Shown in pieces: positions 21,637 to 32,911 of a DNA stretch of 64,000 nt (position 1 is its first letter; every line of letters starts with the position of its first letter). The position numbers and the translations under genes are program-made. This stretch comes from Brassica napus (taxonomy: Eukaryota > Streptophyta > Magnoliopsida > Brassicales > Brassicaceae). Under the pieces are notes generated by a model, which saw only the letters and a program-made list of their open reading frames with translations, was not told the DNA's origin and searched no databases. The DNA is taken from positions 8,570,335 to 8,634,334 of the forward strand of contig NC_063438.1 in the NCBI RefSeq assembly GCF_020379485.1, in the 5' to 3' direction.

Positions 21637-23580
21637 CTAACGCCTCCAGAGTCGGCCTTGTCTCTGTCCTTGCATTCGCCTGCATATTCAATAAGACTTG
21701 TCTTAGTGGGGACAGCCAGCAACAGATTTTGCAATCATACGACAGGTAAATAAAAAACTCACTTTTGATACTCAATGGACCTCTCAAGGAACTCTTTGGC
21801 AACATCATTTCTCTCATAAGAGGCTAGAACCGGTCTGATATCAGCTGGATTGTTACGAGCAATATCTGCAAAATAAAAGAGATGAGCCAACCAACCAACC
21901 AAGATTAATAAAGAAAGAAAAACAGAAGGCAAGGAAGGAACGATAGTAACATTCAAGGAAGGGTATAAGGTCGACAAGGGCTGTGTCATCAGATTCGAGT
22001 TTGTAAGGCTTGATAGGCACACAATTCTCAGGCTGAAGGCTTGTATCAAAAGCATTGCCGCTAATATACAGAACCCTCTTGGGGTCCCTGTTCAGCTTTG
22101 ACAGATCCTGGCACCACGGGGGATTTTAGAAAAGCAGAGCTACTTTTGGTAGGTTATAGACAAAAAGAGAGATTACGTACCCGGTAGCGCTTTCCATTCT
22201 CATATTTAGTAGCGTTTCTGGCTAGCCTATAACGTATGTAGTAATTTGGGTCTAACTTCTCACAGACGGGCAGTACATACTTAGAAAGCAATGAAACCAA
22301 AGTGTGTTGTTAGTTGCCGCAATGTTAACACAACATAAAATAAAATAAAAGAAAAGGGATATTTTTACCGCATCCATCTGGTCAGAATAGAGGACAATCT
22401 CATAGAATTTGGAAAGGTGCTCCAAGAATGAATCCACACCTGGTCTTTTGAACGTCCTCCACCCTCTCTCTCGCTAATTTTTGTTAACGGAAAATAAGAA
22501 AAATGTTTTAAAAAACGGATATTTAGAACATCAGTCAAAGATCAATTGGAATATAGGGTGTTACTATTACCTTCCAGTCAGTGTAAAGCAGAGTCTCATT
22601 CAAATCAAGAACGAGAGTGTAGATTACATTCTGTTCTGCGGGATGCATATCTGGAAGAAGCTTTTCAGAGAGAGGTTCTGCGAAGCCCTATAAGGAACCG
22701 GAGAAGAAGTAAAGAAAAAGATAGGAGGAGCAAGGCACAAGAATGTGTGAAAGTAGTAAACATACTTTAACTTGTTCCTCCACAGCTTCCCTAAGCTCCA
22801 AATACATATCAATAGCTCGGGCAGGAACTAATCATTCAGAAACAAAGTCGTCATAAGAGATAATAATAATATTAGTTAATAGTGAGTGACAAGGGCAAAA
22901 GGGATAATATATATACCTTTGACGGCAGCAGAGTAGAGCATTGCCTGATATTTCTGCAAAGAGATAAAAAAAAAGTATTTTAATTCAGAGAAACAATGGT
23001 AATGGTAAAGTCAGAATTGAATTGAAAGCGAACATGAATGCCGGAAGAATGAAGAGATGGTTGTTGAGTCGTCTTGAAAGCAGATTCTCGGAAGGCCTTG
23101 GTCTTCTGATTCACTTCATCTAACGTGTACGCTGCACAAGAATCATGAGATTTTTTAAAAGAGTCAGACAACAACAGTTAGAGACATGACACCTAATTAA
23201 GAAAAACACACAGAGTAGAAGGCAGACATTCGGACACTATTCGAACCCTAAAGAAGGGCGAGGGAGTGCAAGAAGTACATCATACCATAGCTTGTGTAAC
23301 CAGCAGCAGCTGTAGCACCGGTGAGAGCCCAGATGAATACATTGCTAAGAAACTTTAGACCTTTCCGCTCCTTTGCCAGCGCCGCCTCCGGAGGAGGCAG
23401 CTGATGATGAAGATCAGAAAAGAGCGAGTGCGAGAGTCCTGGAGCAGCCTTCTTGGATGAAGAAGCTGCTTCCGTAGAAAGTAGCCTTGACGTACGACAC
23501 CTAAGTCTTAATAACCTTGGGACAAGGCGCGATCGGAGAGCTACGAAAAAAGCCATTCTCAGTTTCGGCGTACTCTCCAC
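21637..23580 (-). CDS. TIM50: Mitochondrial import subunit TIM50 (10 exons)
   Basis: Ten exons can be placed: 23286-23580, 23034-23131, 22917-22953, 22766-22827, 22571-22687, 22369-22473, 22181-22279, 21951-22107, 21763-21865 and 21637-21679. They join in frame to 371 residues with GT..AG at each intron. TIM50 is the inner-membrane receptor that hands presequence proteins from TOM to the TIM23 channel. The N-terminus ([19 protein letters not shown]) is a basic, Ser/Arg-rich presequence. One membrane segment ([20 protein letters not shown]) follows, then the FCP1-like domain: [57 protein letters not shown] and [14 protein letters not shown]. The end is QGRLWRR. The first Met (23580) was used; the second, at 23556, is equally plausible. 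Arabidopsis counterpart: At1g55900. Confidence 0.92.
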
Positions 23581-23898
23581 TCAATCAATCACTGGCGTGG
23601 GGTGGGGGTTGAAGTAGTAGGGTTTTCAAATGATCTAAAAGGAAATTAACTGTTTGGTTACACGATTTTCTTTAATTAATTAAACCCATTTCCTCTGTTT
23701 GGAGGTCGGTTTATATCACCTCCTAGATTTATTGACTAATTAATAATCGATTTATTATTTTTACGACCATTTAATTTGTCCCAGTGAAACAATGAATTCA
23801 ACCAACATTTATTAAACAACGAATACATGCAGTTTTACATTGTTCACAGAAGTACAATAGCCCACAAGACAAGGAATAACTTACCAGTTCATCATCTC

Positions 23899-25095
23899 CT
23901 AACTGATCAACTGAGACGACGACAAATCAAGCTTGAACTTCAAGAAATCATTGTTCTTTGCTATCTCCACTATCTCCTCGGCTTCTCCTCTCTTTCCCCC
24001 TTTTACCAATTCATTTACTAACTCCTGCAATGTCGTTTGGCCCACAAGATAACGCTTACTGAACGTCTCCTTGCAGAGCTCAATCGCACACCCAAACTCC
24101 TCTGCTTTACACAATGCAGGAATCAGTAAAGCCAATGTAGCTTTATCAGGACGATAACCCTGCTTCACAATTTCTTCGTACCAAGTTTTGGCTTCCTCCA
24201 TTTTGCCTTTGTTGATTGACCCTCTAATCATTGCATTGAAGCTGTAAACATCAGGTTTGATCCCACTAGCCTTCAGTTCTTCAAAGAGACTTACTAGTTC
24301 TTCCGATTTCGTCTGGTTGGCTAATCCAAGCAACCGAGCATTGTAACTCCTGATGTCCCTTGCTACCTTCTTCTCCCCCATTTTAGCCCATATCTCTTCC
24401 CCTTGCTCAAACTCTCCCTTCAGATACGACGACAACAAAAGTGTGTTAAATGTAATTATATCAGGTTTCAAACCACCCTTGTTCTCAACATCACCAAGCA
24501 ACGCAACAGCTTCGGACAAGGAACCCTTCTCACACAATGCCTTGATCAAAGTATTGTAAGATACGATGTCTGGTTTGATCGATAGCTTCTTCGGCAAGTC
24601 ATTGAAAAGCTGCTCAACCACATCGAATCTCTTGGAAACACCATACGCACTGAGCAAGGCATTGAAGGAGAGCACTGACCTCTTGCAGTTTCTCTCTGGC
24701 ATTTCGTCGAACACCTTCTGTGCGTTTTCAACCAAACCGGCTTTCCCGTAAAGGGAGATGATCCTAGCCGCGAAGCCTTCCTTTGACATGTCGGGGTACT
24801 TCCTCTGCTCCTCCAATATCTCTTTCACGAAATGTAATCTCTTTGCCGCGACGAGACGCCGCACGGTTCTATCGTAGACGGCTATGTTAGCTCGGAATCG
24901 CTCAGACTCACACGCCATCTTGAACTTGTCCACTATCCGTTTGGGGTTTCGTTCGTCATTCACGATGCTACTGAGTGACTTTTTAGGAGGTGGAGAGATT
25001 GCTGCCGTGGTTTCCGAGGCGGCGGCGGCGGAGGAAAAACGACGGATAGTACAAGTGTTGAAGGCGCCACGGAGAAGGCGAGATAACGACGACAT
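23899..25095 (-). CDS. Mitochondrial pentatricopeptide repeat (PPR) protein
   Basis: A single-exon, 398-residue protein. The first about 30 residues (MSSLSRLLRGAFNTCTIRRF) form a basic, hydroxylated mitochondrial presequence. From about residue 110 there are tandem 35-residue P-type PPR motifs, visible as repeats of the type PDIVSYNTLIKALCEKG, PDIITFNTLLLSSYLKGE and PDVYSFNAMIRGSINKGK. No E or DYW extension is present. P-class PPR proteins bind organellar RNA; the closest Arabidopsis neighbour by position (At1g55890) belongs, as far as remembered, to the PPR336 group found with plant mitoribosomes. The gene lies 319 bp upstream of TIM50's start on the same strand; the two are separate transcription units. 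Confidence 0.88.
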   Translation of the reverse strand: MSSLSRLLRGAFNTCTIRRFSSAAAASETTAAISPPPKKSLSSIVNDERNPKRIVDKFKMACESERFRANIAVYDRTVRRLVAAKRLHFVKEILEEQRKYPDMSKEGFAARIISLYGKAGLVENAQKVFDEMPERNCKRSVLSFNALLSAYGVSKRFDVVEQLFNDLPKKLSIKPDIVSYNTLIKALCEKGSLSEAVALLGDVENKGGLKPDIITFNTLLLSSYLKGEFEQGEEIWAKMGEKKVARDIRSYNARLLGLANQTKSEELVSLFEELKASGIKPDVYSFNAMIRGSINKGKMEEAKTWYEEIVKQGYRPDKATLALLIPALCKAEEFGCAIELCKETFSKRYLVGQTTLQELVNELVKGGKRGEAEEIVEIAKNNDFLKFKLDLSSSQLIS

Positions 25096-25955
25096 CGTTT
25101 TGGGTATGTAGGTTTTCAGGAGAAGGGTTTAATAATATTTTGAGAAGGATGTATCTGATATTTTGATAACATTTGTTCCGTATTTGTAATGAAAGAAAGA
25201 AGTGGGGGTTTTAAATGAAAATAAAACGGCTAGAAAAAGTGTTGCTTTGCCTTGCCGGCTTCTCTGAGAAGAAGAAACGGGCTCATTGACTCATTGGCAA
25301 TACTTCTCTGATTCGAATCTAAGAAAAGACATTAACTTTGATTCTACTGGTGTTGATCAGATTCTTGGCAAGTGTGAGTTTTTGACCAGGAGGTAGCAAT
25401 TAAAGACAGAGTTGCTGTCAAGATCATTGAAGAGGTATACGATTAGCTCTGATTTTCCAAACTATCAGTGATTAGCATATTAAATATTTTCCAAACTATT
25501 AATGATTATCAACTGATAAAGAGGCCGTTGAGGTATAGTATTCATACTTTATATACCTGGATAATATTCGTAAAAGTTGGGATCATGATTTTTTATTTTT
25601 TATTTATGTTCGGTCCCATATGTTTATTCTGAAGAAAGATGGGCTCTTTGTTGACACACGATAATGGTAACCTATTATTCTTTTGTAGCACTGTGAGAGA
25701 TTCATAGATAACAGCTATATCTGGAGTCAACGCAAGAAAGTCAAAGCAACAAATGCATGTGTCTGTTCACGAAGTCATGCCCCAATGGGCTCCCTTACAA
25801 GATACTGGGGAACATGTCATCAGGATTTTTTTTTGTCTTTGTACCCATTGGAATCTTGTCTATGTTCAGTGCATTCGGCCTGGAAAATTCATGATAGAGA
25901 TGAACATATATATAAATCGGTTTGTGTAAGGTCTGATGACCCGGACCCCCAAACA
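25096..25955. other. Upstream region of PPR gene; no clear gene
   Basis: Contains the PPR gene promoter and, further right, DNA without recognisable coding. A short exon-like piece at about 25388-25431 is discussed among the rejected items. Transcripts of the next gene (ATG 25956) may begin in the right part of this interval. Confidence 0.35.
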
Positions 25956-26366
25956 ATGGCGAGAAATGAAGTCAACAAGACACTATTGATCTCAGCACTC
26001 TCTTTCTTGAAGAATCTTTTCAGTCTCATAATAACTATCCCAATCTTGTTTCTCTCTAAGGTTCTCCACATTACTGACGTGTTCAAAAGCAAGTCATCCA
26101 AGTCTTGTCTTCATGGTCGGGAAGAGCTTGAAAGTCAAGAAACTAAAACCAACCTAGATTATGAAGAAGAAGAAGAAGAAGAAGAAGAAGAAGAAGGGCT
26201 GATAGAGATTACTCTGACGAGAGAAACAAAAGAAGGTTGGATGAGTAAAGAAGAATATTACCAAGAGATGACGATCATGGATATTTGGGAAGAACTTGAA
26301 GCTGAAGAAAATTTGATTGAGATTGATATCTCCATCCGATCCATTGTCAACAATACTAGTATTTGA
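25956..26366 (+). CDS. Small acidic membrane protein, unknown
   Basis: A 136-residue single ORF starting MARNEVNKTLLISALSF. The same frame is open upstream to 25785, but the Met at 25956 has the better context (aacaATGgcg) and starts the plausible protein. One hydrophobic segment, LFSLIITIPILFLSKVL (residues about 21-38), predicts a single membrane anchor. The remainder is strongly acidic, with an uninterrupted run of 11 Glu encoded by a GAA microsatellite, then WMSKEEYYQEMTIMDIWEEL and LIEIDISI. It resembles short plant-specific transmembrane proteins of unknown role. Function is not known; the distribution of charged and hydrophobic residues makes a real protein likely. Confidence 0.55.
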   Translation: MARNEVNKTLLISALSFLKNLFSLIITIPILFLSKVLHITDVFKSKSSKSCLHGREELESQETKTNLDYEEEEEEEEEEEGLIEITLTRETKEGWMSKEEYYQEMTIMDIWEELEAEENLIEIDISIRSIVNNTSI

Positions 26367-26639
26367 TTTATCACACTATTGCGCTTTTCATTATTTCATG
26401 TACTTAAAACAAAAAATTATACCTGATCATAACACTATATGAGTTTCATGTTTCTTAAAAAAACAAAAAAGACAAAGACTCTCTTTGATAAAAAAAAAGG
26501 GAGTATGGCTAATTAATCCTAGTGTGGTTTAACCAAAGACTCGTCTTTAAACTCTATTTGCCTAAACCGCATCGATCAAATCCGATGCTTTGTGAGTCAC
26601 AGCGACCATGTTCTCTCTTCTCTCAGCCGTCTCAGGTCT

Positions 26640-27625
26640 CTTGTTCTTGGTTTGACACCAACCGTTTCAGCTTGGTCAGAGAATAGGACCTTTGAGATGT
26701 GTGAGCTGCAAAGGCTTTGCAGATGCAATCTTTGGTCTGTCTAGCCTTGAGTTTTCGTGGGAAGTTCCAGATGAGTACGATATTCTCGTATTTAAACATT
26801 GAGACTCGCCAGTTCTCTGGATTACTATGGCCTGTTCGTAGGTGGATGATGTCGCCACTTGTCCAGCTGAGATAAAGACGGTTAATGTACTTTTCAAGTC
26901 TGAATGATGTGCAAAGTCGAACCCAAGATGAGTACATGCCTGTGCAAAGACGCAACCTGTCATGAACGAAGAATAAAATGAGATATATTTGAATTAAAGA
27001 AGGCTTTGTAAGAAGAAGAATAAGAGAGTGACAGTATCCATCAATCCTGAAAACTTTGCTATCATCGACTATAATTCACTTCATCAATCTAAGTAAAGAT
27101 CCAAGGACATGTATGTATCTAGTGGTAAGAAATCTTTCCAGCAAAAGTGTAAATGGTATATATTACCAAGAGATTTTCCTTGTTGGATTCTGAATCAGTG
27201 TACACAAGAAGAAAGTCTTGCGAACATGAACTTTCATCATTCGTATGTATGTATGTATACAGGATCTCTAAAATGCTTTGCTAAAATCCAGAGCCAAAAC
27301 ACAGTATCAATCCAGGAACTTTCATAATTGCATCTTCCTCTTGTCGTCTGGACAAAAAAAAAAGAGATGCCTGGGGGATTATTCAAATACGTGAATTCCT
27401 CAGGAACTAAAACACAGTATTGCTAATCATGAAAAGGGGAAAGGAGGAGGAACCTTCATTGATGCAGGTGTTAAAATCAAAGTGATACTTAGCAAGGAAG
27501 TCGATGGATGTGGTCTGGCAGAGAAACTCATAATGATCAGAGGTGAGCTCTTGACGAGGGAATACATAGAAGTTGTGCTGCCAAAACCAAGCACTGGAGA
27601 GCGGCCATCGGTTGTGCCGCCGCAT
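26640..27625 (-). pseudogene. AHG2: Remnant of poly(A)-specific ribonuclease PARN (AHG2-like)
   Basis: Two disconnected pieces in the order expected on the minus strand. The 5' piece (27454-27625) starts MRRHNRWPLSS and then jumps directly to HNFYVFPRQEL and TTSIDFLAKYHFDFNTCINE, with a donor GT after it; the stretch in between, which in PARN carries the first catalytic residues of the DEDD nuclease, is missing. The 3' piece (about 26640-26963) has CVFAQACTHLGFDFAHHS in one frame and EKYINRLYLSWTSGD with IVLIWNFPRKLKA in another, so a frameshift or deletion separates them. The middle of the gene is gone. PARN removes poly(A) tails; in Arabidopsis AHG2 acts on mitochondrial poly(A). The position between the PPR gene and CSLE1 matches Arabidopsis At1g55870. 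Match from memory of the family, not a search. Confidence 0.72.
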
Positions 27626-27685
27626 ATTTTTGGACGGAGAAATGGCAGTGAGTGACACTTGTTTAGGTTTTTGCTCAGTTCCGAC

Positions 27686-28573
27686 TAGGGCTGTTCAATA
27701 TGGTAAAACCGAACCGTACCGAACCGAACCGAACCGAAATAGACAATATGGTTTGGTTTTGGTATATACCATATAAACCGAATGGATATAATTTTATAAA
27801 AACCGTAGGATTTGGATATGGTTTGGTATATAATCGATTAAACCGAATAAACCGAACAAAACCGATTAAAAGTAGAAACATGTAAATATGTATCTATTTT
27901 ATAACAATACATGAAAATCTATTTGTTACATAAGTTAAATTTGTGTTAATAACTATTACCATAATTTTATAGTAATAAAAAAACCTTAATTTGTAAAACA
28001 CTTGAACTATAACTAAATAACAATACATCGCAATTCAGACATCTTATTTTCTAAGTCTTTTTTGATCATTTTGATTTATTTTAGTCTTCACTAAATTAAT
28101 ATGAAGATTATAAATTTTATGGACAATAATTAATTGAAAATTTTCAATTGAAAAAACATGACTTTAATGAACACTAAATATGAAAGAGTGGAAAAACTTT
28201 TCTTTCATGTTTCTGTTTTGTTTCATATTTTTATTTTTCAAAATTTCAAACTTTGATTTTAGTTATAGATTTGATTATTTTATTTGATGGTAGAAACATT
28301 TTACTTTTTCGTTCATTTATTTGAACATGTAATATATTTTTAATAAATGATTGTGTTGACAATATGACTCTAAAATTCATATAATATTATCTCAAACAAA
28401 ATAATTATTTTTTTGGTATAAAACCGAATAAACCGAAAACCGACGGTATATAAACCGAACCGAACCGAAGTAAATATGGATTTAGAATGGTAGTTATATT
28501 TTACTAACCGAAATACCGAAAACCGAAAAAAACCGAACCGAAACCGAACCGATATCCGGATTGAACACCCCTA
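27686..28573. mobile_element. hAT-type MITE, 888 bp, perfect 8-bp duplication
   Basis: The ends TAGGGCTGTTCAAT and ATTGAACACCCCTA are inverted repeats with one mismatch. GTTCCGAC is repeated exactly at 27678-27685 and 28574-28581, the 8-bp duplication of hAT elements. Arrays of aaccgaaccg border both ends. It has no transposase. It lies just upstream of the PARN remnant's ATG. Confidence 0.9.
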
Positions 28574-28737
28574 GTTCCGACGATCGTTTAACGACTTACG
28601 AGTTTCAAAAATCTACACTAGCACAGTCAGTCGTTTCTAACTAAGAAAAACGGCAAACATTTCGCAGCTTCATATTTTTTTAACAAAACAGCTTTGTCTT
28701 GGTCTGCAGCCTCGCCTCGCCTCGCCTCCTGGTCGCA

Positions 28738-29558
28738 ATGGCAATGGAAGTTGCCGTCTTTGTTGAGACTAACTTGGGAACCCGAATCGCCATGACGGTT
28801 TCTCTCGATATCACATCCCCAGATTTCAAGAGTATTCCCTATGCTTATTGTTTTCTCTTTCGATTAAAAATATTTGTTCTTTCTCTCTATTGTCAATTAC
28901 CTCTGCTTTTACCAACTTTCTACTTAGCTTTGTAGCTATATCGTTCAGGTTATGATTATATTATAGTAATCACTGTAACAAGTGTTCTTCTCTGGTGTTT
29001 TTCTCCATTTGTATAAATGTCAAGTGTGCTTTTGCAGGAAAACTTGAGGAAACACATAAAAGTTGCCTTCCCACCTTAGGGGAGATACGAGTTCATGCTC
29101 TCATGGTAATGTAAATCTGTGCAAAAGTATCCATTTTTCTTCAATCATGTGCTTTACTAACTTTTGCTTCTCTCCTATTATAGGTTCACCGAAAGTCTCA
29201 GTTTTATTACATTGCTCAATCTGTGCCTATAAAGTTTATCTTCCGGGATAACCATTCTAAGCCCTGGTTTATCCACGCAGAAGCTACACTTGTTAACAGA
29301 TCACCAGCGCCAAGCATATCCAACTGCTTTGGTAAATCTCAAATTGTACATTTCTCCGGTTCTAATAAATCCCCTCAAGGAGTCGTTGGCCTGATCCCTG
29401 CTGTAAACAAGAAGACAAAGAAGAGAGAGTTTGTCGGTTCTGACACCATAGTAAGATGTTCATTGTCGACAGCAAGAGCTGCTGAGTTGAACTCGAAATG
29501 TTTCATACCAAAAACGCCGGAGAGGGAAACTGGAGCGACTGCGAGTAAAAAAAGTTAA
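28738..29558 (+). CDS. Plant protein of unknown function (3 exons)
   Basis: Exons 28738-28831, 29038-29105 and 29184-29558 have GT..AG borders and join in frame to 178 residues. The N-terminal part, VAVFVETNLGTRIAMTVSLD, then a conserved-looking RKLEETHKSCLPTLGEIRVH and SQFYYIAQSVPIKFIFRD, alternates beta-strand and helix and could be a ubiquitin-like (beta-grasp) fold; that is a guess. The C-terminal 90 residues are basic and Ser/Lys-rich (NKKTKKREF, TPERETGATASKKS) and look disordered, possibly nuclear. No family name could be attached. The start is the first of two close ATGs in the frame. An intron inside the long third exon cannot be excluded. Confidence 0.6.
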
Positions 29559-30319
29559 ACGATAAGCAATAAGCTAATTGTGGCTGCAAACAATATCAGA
29601 ATGCAAGGAAAGTCTAGTATGTCTTGTTCACTATCATCATCTATTTTCAAAAGCAAAAATCGGAGAAAGAGATGCATAGATGCTAAGACACTCGCTTCTC
29701 TTGCAAAGTTTATGGTCTTTGAGATACCTGATACTGAGGATTGAGTCACTAAAAGGGAGGGAGATATACTATGTACAAACAAGACATGGCTACATTTCTT
29801 CAGTTTGTCACCGGAACATCAAAGGTAAACAAACTATCATCGAATTCACCTGTTTCCTTCTTTTTGTTGAAAATCTTCATATGCTTCCCACTTTTGAAAA
29901 GAATAGGAAAATTTTATTTGATTTTAAGAGAGTGGTGTATCTCCTTTTCAGGTTAAGGTGATAATCTTCACCGGTCACCTTCAGATCCAGTGAAAAACCC
30001 ATCAATGCTCCATTCTTTTCGACTCCTCTGTATGTAAGCTTCATACTTGTACCTCCTCTTTAGATTTTGTCTGTCCATAGGATCTTTCGGTAATCACTGC
30101 AGAATGGGAAAAAACATTGGAGTGGCTACTTTTATCTGTCCATATATGTTAGACTATTATTAGGATGTTAGGACCTTTCTTGTGTTTCTCTTTAGATTTT
30201 GTAAGCAGAAAATCTTTAAAACAGAAGAATCAATGTTGCAAACTTCCCAAACATTTATTTAGTAGTTGCAATCCATACTTGATGCACATTTGTATCAAAT
30301 ACATTGGTTCTATCTTTTA
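29559..30319. other. Intergenic between unknown gene and CSLE1 copy A
   Basis: Contains short ORFs without recognisable homology. The left part may hold a longer 3' end of the gene at 28738; the right part should hold the 3' untranslated region of CSLE1 copy A, which ends at 30320. Confidence 0.35.
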
Positions 30320-32911
30320 TTAAGACAAGGCGATACAAGTGCAAGCAGACAAAGCTAAGACAAATGCTTTGACAGTCACGGTCCGTGGCATCTTCCCTTT
30401 GTCCTTCCTCAACAACATGCCCTCATATAAAGGCCAGTTTATTACCACAAGTAGTCCTGTAATCACAAACTGCATACCCATTGTATGTACATCTCCTCCA
30501 GCCTCTCTAGAAGTCATCACCAGTCTCATAACCGCTGCGGCAAAACAGAAGAGATGGAGCATCCCGAGTGTTCCGAGGAGGAGAAACATCGGAGACTCCA
30601 CTCCAAACTCCATTACCTCTTTCTCGTACCTCTCTGCAGCCTCTTCTTCAGCTACTTTCGCTGTGATCACAAACGCAGACTCCGAAACCCCAAGTTTCTT
30701 CAGAATTGTGTCCGTGAATCCGAAAAGAAAGGAGCTTGTTCTTCTGTAAAGCCACATCCTTTGCTCGTTCCACCATCCACGTAAAGTTCCTCCGCACCAC
30801 AAGAACTCGGCTAGGCTGTAAGCATTGACTGCAACAGTCACGTAACCAAACGGGATAAACCACCAGCTCCAGACCTGAACTAATAAAAAAAACAGATCAG
30901 TTTTACCTGAGATTCAGAGTTCATACCCAGAAAAAAACAGAGGAACGCTAGCTATTATTACCTTAGGAAACAGAGGAATGCCTTTGAAGAGACAGAGAGA
31001 AGTAAAAACTGAGTAAATAAGCACAGGAACTGAGCTTGGAGCCCAGAGGCAAAAGCAACAGTAACCAAGGATCAGTCCAAAGCCGATCTTTCCTTGGGCA
31101 TACCAAACCGGACTATACTCTGAAAGTAGAATCTGAAAGTCTCCCTCTGACCATCTCCTCTGCTGCACAAGCATCTGATGCAAATTGGTTGGTGCTACCC
31201 CGACGAAAGCTTTCTTTTTCGGATTCAAGTAGGCTGATTTCCATCCACGGCATTGAATCGCTAAACCAGTTATGACATCCTCTACTGGACAACCGTATTT
31301 TACACCCATCTGTCATGGAAGCAACCACATTTTACTTAATTTTGAATGAATGAAAGAAAGAGGAAACAAACCGGTATACTTGGTAACTAAGTATGCTTTA
31401 CCTCCTTTCCCCATTGAGAGTTTTCTTCATAATTGCAGCTCGCGAGAGCCTTAATCATCTCAGTTTCTGAAGTATCCTCAGATTCTTCTTCTTCTTCCTC
31501 TCCGTACTTTCTTCCGCAGATCACATCTCTTCTGTGAAAGCATCCAGTTCCAATGTATAAGGGACCTCCATTTCCATCCAATCCCTTAAACTCCACCTTT
31601 TTATTTTTATTTTACACATACAAAGTTTGTAAGCAGAATAAATATTTTACAAATTCAGAATCTATATATACAACTTACATCAGCTCCTACGCGCATCATG
31701 CTTCCATACAGATCATTCCTTGTAAGGTTCTCGAAACACTGCGGAAACTGCACGAAAGCTATCTCTTTTCCTTCTTTCTCGTCAAGGAGGATGCAGAGTG
31801 CATCGCGTGCTGACTTTGAGTTGTTTGAGTACATATCACAGTCCACGTTTAGTATGATTCTCCCACAAGTTATCTTCGAAGAAACCCTAACCTGTCAGAG
31901 AATCAAAACGGTGTCAAATCAAGTGGTCCGAGTGACTTGTGTTACAAGTAAACCATTACCAATGCATTCATGGCTCCAGCTTTGAAGTGATGATGATGCT
32001 CAGGTCTCTTCTCTCTCGACAGATACACCAACGTTACTGTATTCGCCTTTCTTCCATCTATCAAAATCTGATCATGAAACCAATAAAACAAATAAGTCAG
32101 AGTCAGTTCTTTCCATTGCCGGAAGTTAAAGCCTTAATTTACTTGAAGAATGGTTCCATGGTTTCTGCGTGTAGCGTCAGGGTCCCACTGGGAGAACCCC
32201 TCCACGTACTTCAAACGCGCCTCATCGGGTATTCGCCCGAGTCTCGCTGCCGTTTCAATCCTCTCCGCCATTTCTTTATACAACCTAGCTACTTCCTCTG
32301 CGGCTGCAGAACCAAGAACGCTTGTCTTTGCCTTGCAAGACAAGTAAGCAGCTGGAGATCTCGGCTCCACGTTGAACTTCTTACAGAACGGAACCCAAGT
32401 TTTAGCAAACTCCGCTGCTTCCGCGAGAGCGTAGAACGTGAGCTCAGAGCCACCGTCGTCTGAGAGATACACGGCAAGTTTCTCCGGTGGGTAATCCAGG
32501 GCCGCCACAGATAAGACTGTGTTGACCACCATCAACGGCGGCTCAATCACCGGATCCGCCGTGCAAACGAAAACGTCGAGCCTCGGGAGATCGTTACCGT
32601 ACCTCCGGGAGAGTCTATCGTCGAAGGTGAATCGCCAAACCGGATTCCACCGGAGGGATTGCACGACTACCCAATACAAACCGAACCAAATCTCCACGAT
32701 AAACACAACCAACCAGATTAATCTTACCAAACCGGTCCGGTTTTCATCAATCTCTGTCGGTACGGTAACTCTGTAGAGCCAAATACAGCAGATACAAAAG
32801 AAAACCAGCTGAGAAAACACGGTACGCTATCACTCTTCCGGTTTTCCTCCGGGTGTCAAAAAGCGGTTCCCCTTCGTGAACCTGTATAAACCGGTCCTCT
32901 TCTTTTCTCAT
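30320..32911 (-). pseudogene. CSLE1: Cellulose synthase-like E1, copy A (exon-1 frameshift)
   Basis: Exons 32143-32911, 31960-32067, 31679-31891, 31402-31596, 30962-31309 and 30320-30874. The GT-2 signatures are all present: YLSDDGGS, NVDCDMY, PVEDVITG and QQRRW, plus C-terminal membrane helices. CSLE proteins are Golgi-type processive glycosyltransferases thought to make cell-wall glycans; the product of CSLE is not established. Exon 1 is 769 bp, not a multiple of three: the ATG at 32911 (MRKEEDRFIQ) leads into a stop about 55 codons on, while the conserved frame opens only after a TAG around 32827. Compared with copy B this equals a 2-bp loss. Unless this is a sequencing error or another start is used, the copy cannot make a full-length protein. 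An 87-bp intron (30875-30961) splits the last two exons, unlike copy B. Confidence 0.8.

Noticed and set aside
25388..25431. Exon-like piece reading DQEVAIKDRVAVKIIEE followed by a GT donor, like a protein kinase fragment
   Set aside because: Only about 15 codons with no neighbouring kinase motifs; too short to assign.
30339..30749. 136-residue ORF on the plus strand (and its twin at 33250-33660)
   Set aside because: Both are antisense shadows of the highly conserved last exon of the CSLE1 copies; the minus frame carries the real membrane-helix coding.
32134..32820. Minus ORF beginning at 32820 as an independent start for CSLE1 copy A
   Set aside because: It opens with GTG behind a TAG and not with ATG, so it is the open remainder of exon 1 after the frameshift and not a true start.
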